A stretch of DNA of 64,000 nucleotides from UBA1952 sp965246765 (GTDB lineage: Bacteria > Bacteroidota > Bacteroidia > Chitinophagales > Chitinophagaceae), in the NCBI GenBank assembly GCA_965246765.1, contig CBDFFJ010000003.1, positions 186,001-250,000 on the forward strand. Direction: 5' to 3'. The position numbers and the translations under genes were made by a program. Below are positions 8,280-15,714 of this stretch, in pieces. Each line of letters begins with the position of its first letter. Position 1 is the first letter of the stretch. The notes below the pieces were generated by a model. It did not search any database. It had not been told where the DNA came from and saw only the letters and a list, made by a program, of their open reading frames with translations.

Positions 8280-9112
8280 TGTATAAAATCATGCTACACG
8301 CCCCGGCTTCCTGTATTTCAATTACCCTATCCGCCTTATTGTTTCTGTCTGCATGCGGCGCGGATGACGATTTTAAACGTCAGGATGCATTGGGTTGTAG
8401 TGCGGTGATGAAGAAGATCAGATATGCTGAGAATAAATCGGCGAAAAAGCCAACCTACATCGTGTTATGCGATTTCAGCGCCAGTATGGACACCAACAGT
8501 GTGAAGTATGTCCGGGCGAGCGCACTGGCTATTTTCAGGGCCTATTATGAATCTGCCGTCATCAAATTTTATCCCATCACCCAGGCAAGCATAAAGCCGG
8601 TATTTGAATCCGAAACCATTTCGGTATATGACTCAGTTGCTGCAAAGCCGGACTATTCAAGTTTCAGGCGCTGTTTGGAGACGCTGGCAGCAGCGGATGA
8701 GACAGCGCTGGATCAGGTGCTGAAGCGGGAATCCGGTGTACAGCCCCGGGAGACTTATATTATACAGTCTTTGGAAAATGCAATCGCCGTTATAAATACG
8801 CTTGACCCGCGGCGGGAAAATAAAAACAAGATTTTTATCCTGTCCGATATGCTTGAATACGGTACCTCCGGATTTGGCAGGATAAATCTGGAGGATGGGA
8901 GCTGCAGTGAGGATGAAAGCACACTGAACCGGGCCCGCCCCTCGCCGCCTGTCCGTATTGATGCGAATATAGAGATTAAGGTTGCTTATTACACAAGCGG
9001 AAAACATGCGGGTTTTGAATGCATTGCGGACTTCTGGAAGCTTGCTTTTCGTAAACTCGGCTATTCAAAAGAGGTCACCTTCAGCAGCGAGCTTGCACTT
9101 AAGGTCGATTGA
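8279..9112 (+). CDS. vWA-domain lipoprotein closing the metacaspase operon
   Basis: A 277-residue protein with a lipoprotein signal (lipobox LSAC, Cys26) and a von Willebrand A-like domain. The MIDAS motif DxSxS is D65-S67-S69 in VLCDFSASM, and a later strand NKIFILSDM carries a second typical acidic site. Metal-dependent ligand binding at the cell envelope is the expected role. It starts at the TGATG overlap with the preceding gene. A secreted ligand-binding vWA protein coupled to membrane coiled-coil proteins and a cytosolic metacaspase reads like an outside-to-inside trigger, which is a hypothesis. Confidence 0.75.
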   Translation: MYKIMLHAPASCISITLSALLFLSACGADDDFKRQDALGCSAVMKKIRYAENKSAKKPTYIVLCDFSASMDTNSVKYVRASALAIFRAYYESAVIKFYPITQASIKPVFESETISVYDSVAAKPDYSSFRRCLETLAAADETALDQVLKRESGVQPRETYIIQSLENAIAVINTLDPRRENKNKIFILSDMLEYGTSGFGRINLEDGSCSEDESTLNRARPSPPVRIDANIEIKVAYYTSGKHAGFECIADFWKLAFRKLGYSKEVTFSSELALKVD

Positions 9113-9130
9113 GTAGAGCAGCCGTTGGTG

Positions 9131-9300
9131 TTGCAGCCGGATCGCTCTGTAAACCATTCCGGCAAGCTCAAGGATTGCCTGTTTACAGCGTGCATAGTAG
9201 TCATATGCGTAGGGTCTGTCTGTCCGGGATGGCATATCGGATGAGCTGGTACTGCGCCGCAAGCCTACCGGAAGGTTTTGCGGGAGGATACAAAGTCCTG
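9131..9300 (+). repeat. Diverged direct repeat, copy A
   Basis: This stretch matches 10861-11025 in the same orientation at roughly three bases in four, with long shared blocks such as AAACCATTCCGGCAA and ACTGCGCCGCAAG. Read on the minus strand, both copies also give a similar peptide (ARCKQAILELAGMVYRAI here, ASCKQATLEIAGMVCRVI there), so it may be a decayed small gene or a repeated intergenic element. The two copies bracket the TIR gene at 9455-10753. The rest of the gap, 9301-9454, holds nothing recognisable. Confidence 0.6.
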
Positions 9301-9454
9301 CCATCAAAGAACGAGTATTACCCAGCATCAATAACTGCACAGATTTCAAAATTACCTTCAGAATATATTTTTCGTCCAGCCGCTACAACGCCAATAAAAC
9401 TTAACCCGCCGTTAATAAAAAAAAGCGCTCTTACAATTGCTTCTTTTGCCGCAA

Positions 9455-10753
9455 CTATTTAGGTTTTGAAGCACTCCCTTTGCTTCCGCTTCGCTTTTTA
9501 GCCTGTTTTGGAAGCTTCAAATTCAGGTATCTGGCCATCTGCGCGTGATTGAAATTTTTATGTTTTTCGCAGTATTCAAAGAGCGATATGCACTCGTGGT
9601 GATGCTCGTCGTTGCTTTTGAAATACACATCGATCTGAGGTGACTTTTTGCTATCAACTTCAATTGTTGGCATCAGGGTCAAGAAGCGTATTTCATCTGA
9701 GGCAATCCTTCTTTTAACCACTACAAACGGTATATGTCGCACGGCCCTGAACTGAGGAAGCTTATCAACTACACAGAATGATATTCGATCAGTCTGGCTC
9801 TTCTGATGAAATTTATTGAGGATCGCAATTAGCTCGTCCCGATAATATTTTGTGTTCAGCATGTGCTCTTCCAGCAACATAATGCGCCTTATTTCTACTC
9901 CTTTAGCCAGTGCATCACTATTGGAATTGATAAACTCCTCCACGCCATATGTCCCTTGCCGCCAAAACTCAATATTGGTTACCGTATAATACTCATCTCC
10001 TTTTTTGAGCGTACCTAAAATCTGCATAAACACGTACCGGACATAGGAGTATGTCTCATCGGCTAACGCAGTCCAATGACCGTTGTCAATATTTCGAAAC
10101 TTGGCATGCTCTCTGTCAAATCTCCATTTCATGATCGGCACTTCAAATTCCAGCCCCTTCTTCCTGATCATGGCATAGAGCAGCTTCTGGGTAGCGAAAT
10201 AAGAGTCCTTCAGATTACGAATGTCCTCCGTATTCTTATCATTCGCAATCACTTCAAGTATCTGCTTACAAGTCACATCCAGCCTTTCATCAAATTCCTG
10301 CCTGTGCTCCTTATTGAGCTGCGTACGGTCGTAGATCGGGATACGACTGCCGCTGTCTTGAAATAGCCTGAGAGAAACATAATTCAAACCGTCTGTATCA
10401 GAAAGCTTCTTTGTTGGTCTCGCGTCCGTCTCACACAAAATCACGAAGACCTTTGCCATCCCAAGTACACTCATGAACAGCCCCGCCTCAAAGACGATAT
10501 TATCCCGAACTGAATTGTACTCACGACCTCGAAAAGTTGTTACATCGTCCGGGGTAAACAACATTACAGCATAGTCAAACTCAGGAATTTTTCGAATAAG
10601 TACGGACAGAGAAACCCGGTTCTTTTCAAAAAAGCCATTATTCCAAGGCTGCACGGCGGAAGTTGACGAGATAGCATCAGCAATCAGGTTCATCAAAGGC
10701 ACTGCCTCTTTCGTACTGCCGATAAACACTTTGGGCTTATACGTATTGGTCAT
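9455..10753 (-). CDS. TIR-like NADase-type effector protein (PF10137 family) with unknown C-terminal domain
   Basis: A 432-residue protein. Residues 7-150 match the TIR-like domain PF10137 seen in Cap12 and Pycsar effectors: KVFIGSTKEA at the start, VMLFTPDD (63-70), the RDN motif (83-85) and the probable catalytic Glu89 in VFEAGLF. Members of that family cleave NAD+ when activated. Residues about 185-410 are a second domain; its YSYVRYVFMQILGTL and KGVEIRRIMLLEEH segments resemble phospholipase D-like folds but lack a recognisable HKD pair, so it may be a sensor. The Lys/Ser-rich tail is probably disordered. No nucleotide cyclase lies beside it. It is a solitary minus-strand gene between two direct repeats. 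Confidence 0.75.
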   Translation of the reverse strand: MTNTYKPKVFIGSTKEAVPLMNLIADAISSTSAVQPWNNGFFEKNRVSLSVLIRKIPEFDYAVMLFTPDDVTTFRGREYNSVRDNIVFEAGLFMSVLGMAKVFVILCETDARPTKKLSDTDGLNYVSLRLFQDSGSRIPIYDRTQLNKEHRQEFDERLDVTCKQILEVIANDKNTEDIRNLKDSYFATQKLLYAMIRKKGLEFEVPIMKWRFDREHAKFRNIDNGHWTALADETYSYVRYVFMQILGTLKKGDEYYTVTNIEFWRQGTYGVEEFINSNSDALAKGVEIRRIMLLEEHMLNTKYYRDELIAILNKFHQKSQTDRISFCVVDKLPQFRAVRHIPFVVVKRRIASDEIRFLTLMPTIEVDSKKSPQIDVYFKSNDEHHHECISLFEYCEKHKNFNHAQMARYLNLKLPKQAKKRSGSKGSASKPK

Positions 10754-10860
10754 CGGCGAGCGTTTGACTTCGTAAGCAAATGGGACTTTCTGATAGTTAC
10801 GGTATAGACCGGGGCAAAAGGTAGCATCTTAGACGGAAGGTGATAGCAAAAGCAGCCACA

Positions 10861-11025
10861 GCGCAGGATCACTCTGCAAACCATTCCGGCAATCTCAAGG
10901 GTTGCCTGCTTGCAGCTTGCACAGGAGTGATATGCGGCGTATTTTTCTTTCCGGAATCTGGATAAGGTGGCACTGCGCCGCAAGACTGCCGGATGATTTG
11001 GTAGAAAGGTGCAAAATTCCGGTAA
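10861..11025 (+). repeat. Diverged direct repeat, copy B
   Basis: Counterpart of the repeat at 9131-9300 in the same orientation, lying upstream of the TIR gene. Shared blocks and the conserved minus-strand peptide are described there. The remainder of the gap, 11026-11201, holds no recognisable gene. A short hairpin (GCCGCA 11175-11180, TGCGGC 11187-11192) lies just past the end of the next gene and could be a weak terminator for it. Confidence 0.6.
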
Positions 11026-11201
11026 CCAGAGCACGTATACAGCTTCGCATAAGGGAGGCTATTTCTCTGAATCGATGCAGCGCCTGATGCTCCGGCTAAT
11101 AGTGATGAAATCCAATCAGCCCCTGCTACCCTCGGCTGAGTTCAAAGCCGCACGCAGAAAGACTGAGTTATCCGGCCGCATGCATTTGCGGCTGTATAGC
11201 G

Positions 11202-11591
11202 TTAAAAGGGGATGACCTTTGCGATCTGCAATGCGGAACTAAGCAGTTGCTGGTCTTCTGTTTGCTTCGCCACATCGAAAAAGCTTTTAATCAGGTTGCC
11301 GCCGCTTTGCTTCACTTCCTGATTCGCCGCATTGACAACGTCTTTCGCGATGTCCTCTAAAATACTTCCGGTCTTTATTAACCGCTCATAGCTGCTGTGG
11401 CTCTTATCGTCAATTATTGAGGTAAGGTTGAAAGCCTTGTCTTTCAATATGCCGTCACTATTGTTCACAAGGTTGTTCGCATCGACCCCGATACGGGCGA
11501 TAAATGCGTCGGCTGCATGTTGCAGATAAGTGTTACTCTGATTATAGGTGTCCAGGAAAGCCCCGAATTTCGAACCGATACCTGATGGCAT
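11202..11591 (-). CDS. Small helical protein ending the long minus-strand cluster
   Basis: I chose the ATG at 11591 (MPSGIGSKFGAF) because the longer frame runs back into the upstream gene; this gives 129 residues. It is soluble and mostly helical, with no signal peptide or known motif. It lies 56 bases after the 357-residue membrane protein and is the last gene of the 33.6-11.2 kb series. Function unknown. Confidence 0.5.
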   Translation of the reverse strand: MPSGIGSKFGAFLDTYNQSNTYLQHAADAFIARIGVDANNLVNNSDGILKDKAFNLTSIIDDKSHSSYERLIKTGSILEDIAKDVVNAANQEVKQSGGNLIKSFFDVAKQTEDQQLLSSALQIAKVIPF

Positions 11592-11647
11592 AATGTAAGT
11601 GTGTTTTAAGTAAGGTTCAGAAGAAACCGCAATACACGAAGTTAGCC

Positions 11648-12721
11648 TTATAACCTGCTTGCAGCCGCATCCAACACCGTAAGGGTTGCCGTTGTCTGGT
11701 TTTTGTAGATGCTTATCAGTTCTTCCACACATTCCTTTAATAAGGCGAATCCGGAATAGCGCTCCAGAATAGTGCCAAGCAGTATTTTCTTCACATCCTC
11801 GGTTGTCTGGGTGTCGGCAACCATTTTAGCGACTTCAGCCGCCATTGCTTTCTGCTCATCGTCGCTCAGCACCTGCATTGATGTGAGCACCAGCAAAGGC
11901 AGGTCTTTGGAGGCGCTGACGATTTTCAGGTCGGCATTGTTCATCAGCGGCGCCAAGCGGGTCATGCAGTTACTGGCAATGCACTGGTCGAAGTTGCGTT
12001 CGGCGGCACGCAGGTAGATCGTGAGCAGGGCCGCGGGGCCTATCTCGAGTACCTTTCCTGCGGCATCTTTGTAGTTGAAAAACGAGCTGCGCAGAAATGC
12101 CATCGCGCCCAGCCCGCATGTAAGTACCAGCCCTATGCCCCGTTCTGTCAGCGGTCCGAAATGAAGGTCGTAACGCACAACGATCCAGTAAAACAAGACC
12201 GCCGCAAGCGCGTTGATGAACATATAGGTAAGGCTGTATAAATTCCGGAGGATCGGCAGATTGTAGCTTTTATAGCGGTTCAGCATTTCTGAAAAACCGA
12301 CGCTGCCGCCTACCAGTGCGGTAAACAGGAGTATCAGCCAGTTCAGCCGTCTCTGTGACGGCTTTCCGGCTGCAGCGTCGCTTACAGCTTGCTTGCTGGC
12401 CGTGTCCGTTAGTGCAGGCTTCGGGCTGTTTGTCCCTCCACCTTGTCCCCCGGCGATTGCTTTTTTCAAAGCCGCGGCTGTATCGCTTCCGCGCCCGGGG
12501 CGTGCGATTATTTTCCCTGCAGTGCCCGGCAGATCGGCAACACTGTCGATAAGCGTTGTCTTACCTGCAGAGTCCAGCTCAAAGATGTATGTCCAGTGCC
12601 TGGCCGGGTGCGTGTTGCCGGCTGCAGGGGTGTTTGGAGGTGGCTGCCCCTGCGCCGCTGCGCCGATACTCAGGAAGCTGGCGAGAATAACCAATAACCG
12701 GATACAGCCTGTATTTTTCAT
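11648..12721 (-). CDS. Secretory-signal membrane protein of unknown function
   Basis: A 357-residue protein with a cleavable signal (residues 1-24, ending AAAQG), a Pro/Ala/Gly-rich linker to about residue 125, then four or so membrane helices (about 127-230, including LNWLILLFTALVGGSVGF) and a soluble helical C-terminus (about 240-357). No enzyme motif is visible. It sits between the outer-membrane-like protein gene and the small helical protein gene of the same strand. The exported linker followed by membrane helices suggests an inner-membrane anchor with a periplasmic arm. Confidence 0.6.
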   Translation of the reverse strand: MKNTGCIRLLVILASFLSIGAAAQGQPPPNTPAAGNTHPARHWTYIFELDSAGKTTLIDSVADLPGTAGKIIARPGRGSDTAAALKKAIAGGQGGGTNSPKPALTDTASKQAVSDAAAGKPSQRRLNWLILLFTALVGGSVGFSEMLNRYKSYNLPILRNLYSLTYMFINALAAVLFYWIVVRYDLHFGPLTERGIGLVLTCGLGAMAFLRSSFFNYKDAAGKVLEIGPAALLTIYLRAAERNFDQCIASNCMTRLAPLMNNADLKIVSASKDLPLLVLTSMQVLSDDEQKAMAAEVAKMVADTQTTEDVKKILLGTILERYSGFALLKECVEELISIYKNQTTATLTVLDAAASRL

Positions 12722-12878
12722 GAGGGTTGGAAATAGGGTTTAATTTTGAGAGGCTTTTCTCCGTTACCATCCTTCGGATGCGGACAAGGTTTTTTTTGGC
12801 CTCGGGGTATCAGCCTCTCTCTGTAAGTTCTTTTTACTGATGGTAACGGCCGGCTTCCAAAGCATAAGCGCGGTCTGC
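12722..12878. other. Intergenic gap within the long minus-strand cluster
   Basis: The largest gap in the series, 157 bases. It contains T-rich tracts but no clear hairpin terminator or promoter, so I cannot say whether it separates transcription units. Confidence 0.3.
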
Positions 12879-14123
12879 TTAGTTGCTTCCAAGTAGTCCT
12901 TTGAGCGCATCGAAATTGGCCGAGACATTGAGGACGCCAAGAAAGTTCTGGTGCTCCGGGTCGTATTTCACAATCAGCGGAATCCATATCTGATCTGTAA
13001 TTCTGAGGCGCAAGTCCATATTGAAGGAAAAATAATTTTCTTGTTCCGGATACTGTTTACTGAGGATGCTGCGGAATTCAAGGTTGGGCTTTACCTCGAA
13101 GAGCGACTTGTGTGTCCGCCTGCTCTGAAAAACAATAATGTTCGCCCCTGCAAGGGCGCTGGCCTGATAGCGATAACCGTTGTCCGGGGTAAGGGTATCC
13201 TTACCATGGAGTCTTACGCGGACATCGGCTTCCACCCGGCGTTTCCCGCTCAGCCCTTTGAGATATATAAGCTCCAGGCTGCCTTCATTAAATCTGCTCG
13301 TATTGCTGTCTGTCCGGGCCGTCAGGCTTAAGGTAAGAAGGCCGCGGGCAGCGATATTTTCCATCAGTGAATCATAGGCATCGTTGGCCGCTTTCCGTAG
13401 TTCCGGCAGCTTATTCCTTGCATACGCTTTTTGCAGGGCATCGGGCGCATCAGCCGACCCGTTGGTTATTTTGTTGAAAGCAGCCCGCATGCTGACCAGT
13501 TCCCTTTTGACGGCATGGAGGGAATCCAGGTCTTCAAGCAGTGCGTTTCTGGCAGCTTCATCCTGCGCGGCTTTCAGTCTGGCGCTGTCAGCGTCAATTG
13601 CAGGCAGCACTATATTGTTCAGGCTGTCCCGCAGCAGCTGCCGGTAGCCGCCTTCCGCATTTCTTTTCGCCGCCTGAAGGGCGTCAAGCGCTTTTTCAAA
13701 ATCCGTATTTCGGAAATCTGCCCGCTTCTTATCGCGGTTATTAACCAGCGCGTAGGTCACCCCGCCGCCAATGCCGACAGGCTTGAAGTTGTCGTTGGTA
13801 TGAAGGGCAACTTCAAACTGAAGATTGCGGGAAGCCCGCTGTCGCCTGAATTCCGTATCTACCAGCAATGTACTGTCCGCACGGGCCTTCATACCAAAGA
13901 GTGTGCTCTTAAAGGCAAAGCTTTTATCCCTGCCCCCGAGGTCTTGTAACGCGAGCTGGAAAAAGCTGGTGAGTACATCCAGCGTATTGCCTGTCTTAAG
14001 ATTGTTCACGGTGCGCGTCATACCCGCCTGACTCGTATCTGCGAGGCCGTAGGCAGTTTGAGCATGGATGCACCATGGCCTTGTGAGTAAAACGGTAAGC
14101 AGCAAAGCGTGGCGGATCTTCAT
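12879..14123 (-). CDS. Exported outer-membrane-like protein with helical insert
   Basis: A 414-residue protein with a signal peptide (residues 1-21, ending IHAQ). The first 130 residues and the last 150 show alternating amphipathic strands (LLTLSLTARTDSN, LEFRSILSKQYPEQ, DLRLRITDQIWIPL), as in an outer-membrane beta-barrel. Between them, about residues 140-270, lies an Ala/Arg/Glu-rich helical region. No named family recognised. It lies 14 bases after the HExxH protein gene. Confidence 0.55.
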   Translation of the reverse strand: MKIRHALLLTVLLTRPWCIHAQTAYGLADTSQAGMTRTVNNLKTGNTLDVLTSFFQLALQDLGGRDKSFAFKSTLFGMKARADSTLLVDTEFRRQRASRNLQFEVALHTNDNFKPVGIGGGVTYALVNNRDKKRADFRNTDFEKALDALQAAKRNAEGGYRQLLRDSLNNIVLPAIDADSARLKAAQDEAARNALLEDLDSLHAVKRELVSMRAAFNKITNGSADAPDALQKAYARNKLPELRKAANDAYDSLMENIAARGLLTLSLTARTDSNTSRFNEGSLELIYLKGLSGKRRVEADVRVRLHGKDTLTPDNGYRYQASALAGANIIVFQSRRTHKSLFEVKPNLEFRSILSKQYPEQENYFSFNMDLRLRITDQIWIPLIVKYDPEHQNFLGVLNVSANFDALKGLLGSN

Positions 14124-14137
14124 CTTTTGCAGGTCGT

Positions 14138-14992
14138 TTATGCGATGATAAAGGAGAAGTCGACCGAGTATTCCTTGGTATCTCGCGTCTCTTTTACAGA
14201 CGGACTCGGATCGCCGTCAAAATTTCCGCTGAGCGCGATTTCAGTTGTTCCTTCAAATGGATTGCTGCCGGAGATGTTCATGTCATACGCGCCGCGCTGC
14301 AGATTTTCAGGCTTGGAGAAGGATTCAGGTCTTGTATAGAACTGGTGGTATGCCGGACCGTCCAGGGTGACCTTAATATCAGTAGGCGGCCGCTCGCCGT
14401 TTTTGACAGTGACAGACAAGGTAAAGTTGGACGCGCCGGACAGTACATCCGGATTGCTTGCCTTCCCTTCTGCAAACGGCTGAAAGAATTCCTCCGGGGC
14501 GTGGGCAACCGCCGCTACCATCTGCACGTCAATTTCCTGTTCCGGATTGTCAATCATCTGCACGGCAAGATTGCCGATCCAGTAAGGCGCCGTATGTTCA
14601 TTGCCCGCGACGCTGTTGCCATTGTGCGGGTAGTTCTCCGTATCGTCGTCCGCATCTGCCGCATGTACGGCTTCATGGATAAATGTGCCGGCAATGCTGC
14701 CGGGGCTGCGGTTGAGTTTGCCGCCGGCGACATTGATGTAGATTGAGGTGGGGTCGGTAGCGACCTCATAACCCAGCTCCCTGGTGAAGAGTTTTTTGAA
14801 TGTCTTTACCGTGAGCTCCACATTGCATTTATGGAGTGAGTGCGCCACCTCCCGACCGGTAGCCTGGGAATAATCAAAGCGCTCCTTCTGACTGATTGCC
14901 TGGTAAAAGTTCTCGTCACAGAGCAGCTTATTGGCCGCTATTACCGCATTGATGATGACATCAATAGAGCCGTTGTACTTAATCGTGATCAT
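14138..14992 (-). CDS. HExxH-motif putative metalloprotease
   Basis: I chose the ATG at 14992 (MITIKYNGSID), which leaves a 98-base gap to the amidase gene; the longer frame overlaps the amidase. The protein has 284 residues. H106-E107-xx-H110 in GTFIHEAVHAADADDD is a typical zinc-protease motif, followed by a possible third ligand region around the Asn/Glu-rich stretch NSVAGNEHTAPY. The last 110 residues are a strand-rich domain (FTLSVTVKNG, FSFIIA). There is no signal peptide, as for the large proteins of this cluster. A peptidase or a related non-catalytic fold is likely; substrate unknown. Confidence 0.6.
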   Translation of the reverse strand: MITIKYNGSIDVIINAVIAANKLLCDENFYQAISQKERFDYSQATGREVAHSLHKCNVELTVKTFKKLFTRELGYEVATDPTSIYINVAGGKLNRSPGSIAGTFIHEAVHAADADDDTENYPHNGNSVAGNEHTAPYWIGNLAVQMIDNPEQEIDVQMVAAVAHAPEEFFQPFAEGKASNPDVLSGASNFTLSVTVKNGERPPTDIKVTLDGPAYHQFYTRPESFSKPENLQRGAYDMNISGSNPFEGTTEIALSGNFDGDPSPSVKETRDTKEYSVDFSFIIA

Positions 14993-15090
14993 AGGGTGAA
15001 AGGGTAAAAGATGACGTAGTGATTTGGGCCTGTGTTTTTCCTGAATGCTTGGGTAGCGTTGCCGGGCCTGATACGTGTCTGTCGCAGCGC

Positions 15091-15648
15091 TCACAACATA
15101 TGCTCGCCCGAATAGCGATGCTCCATCTCGGCCTGTATTTCTGCGATGAGCGGATTTTTCTGCACGTTTTTGCCGGGGCAGTCATGCGTCGTCTTAGGGT
15201 CCTCCTTATGCAGCCTTAGCGTACTTGGGGCCAGCCCCAGCAGGCTGTGCAGTGTGGCCAGCGCCTTTACCGCATTCTGATGCACCGCCTGTCCGCGTTC
15301 GCTACTGAATGATTCCGTGGCGTAATCGCCCAGCATCTCCACACCCCAGGAAATGCTGTTCCAGGAAGGCGAATGCACCCCCTTACTGGTTAAAGGGGTG
15401 AAGGCCCATATCTGGTGGTCGTCAATGAACAGGTGGGGCCCGGCACTCCAGTGCTGCGTATCCCGGTAGTATGCCTCAAGATTGCGGATATGCTCCTGGC
15501 TCAGGCCGTGTGGGCGGTCCGCAAGCGAAGGCTTGGCGGTGTTGTGAAGAACGATGAAGGAAGGCCGCCAGATGCCGAACTGGAGTGTGTGGCAGTAGTC
15601 CGTAAAATCCTTGGGCGAGAAACTTTTTCCGACAATGGGAGTCCACAT
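15091..15648 (-). CDS. N-acetylmuramoyl-L-alanine amidase-family protein (Amidase_2/PGRP fold)
   Basis: A 185-residue single-domain protein. The zinc site of the Amidase_2 family is visible as H35 in FIVLHNTA, a His in LRLHKEDPKTTHDCPGK (H147 or H155) and C157. The AGPHLFIDD and WGVEMLGDY segments are also typical. It should cut the bond between muramic acid and the stem peptide. There is no signal peptide, so it needs either cell lysis or a dedicated export route to reach peptidoglycan, as phage endolysins do. It sits in the middle of the large unknown cluster, 66 bases after the 640-residue protein gene. Confidence 0.82.
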   Translation of the reverse strand: MWTPIVGKSFSPKDFTDYCHTLQFGIWRPSFIVLHNTAKPSLADRPHGLSQEHIRNLEAYYRDTQHWSAGPHLFIDDHQIWAFTPLTSKGVHSPSWNSISWGVEMLGDYATESFSSERGQAVHQNAVKALATLHSLLGLAPSTLRLHKEDPKTTHDCPGKNVQKNPLIAEIQAEMEHRYSGEHML

Positions 15649-15714
15649 ATCGTTATTGGTTTTAGACTGACCAGGGAGCGACCCTGCTATGAAATAGTTA
15701 TGCGCTCCCTGTCA

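Noticed and set aside
9109..9462. 117-codon plus-strand frame after the vWA lipoprotein gene
   Set aside because: The part with similarity to the second repeat is better conserved in the minus frame, and the remainder has no gene-like composition.
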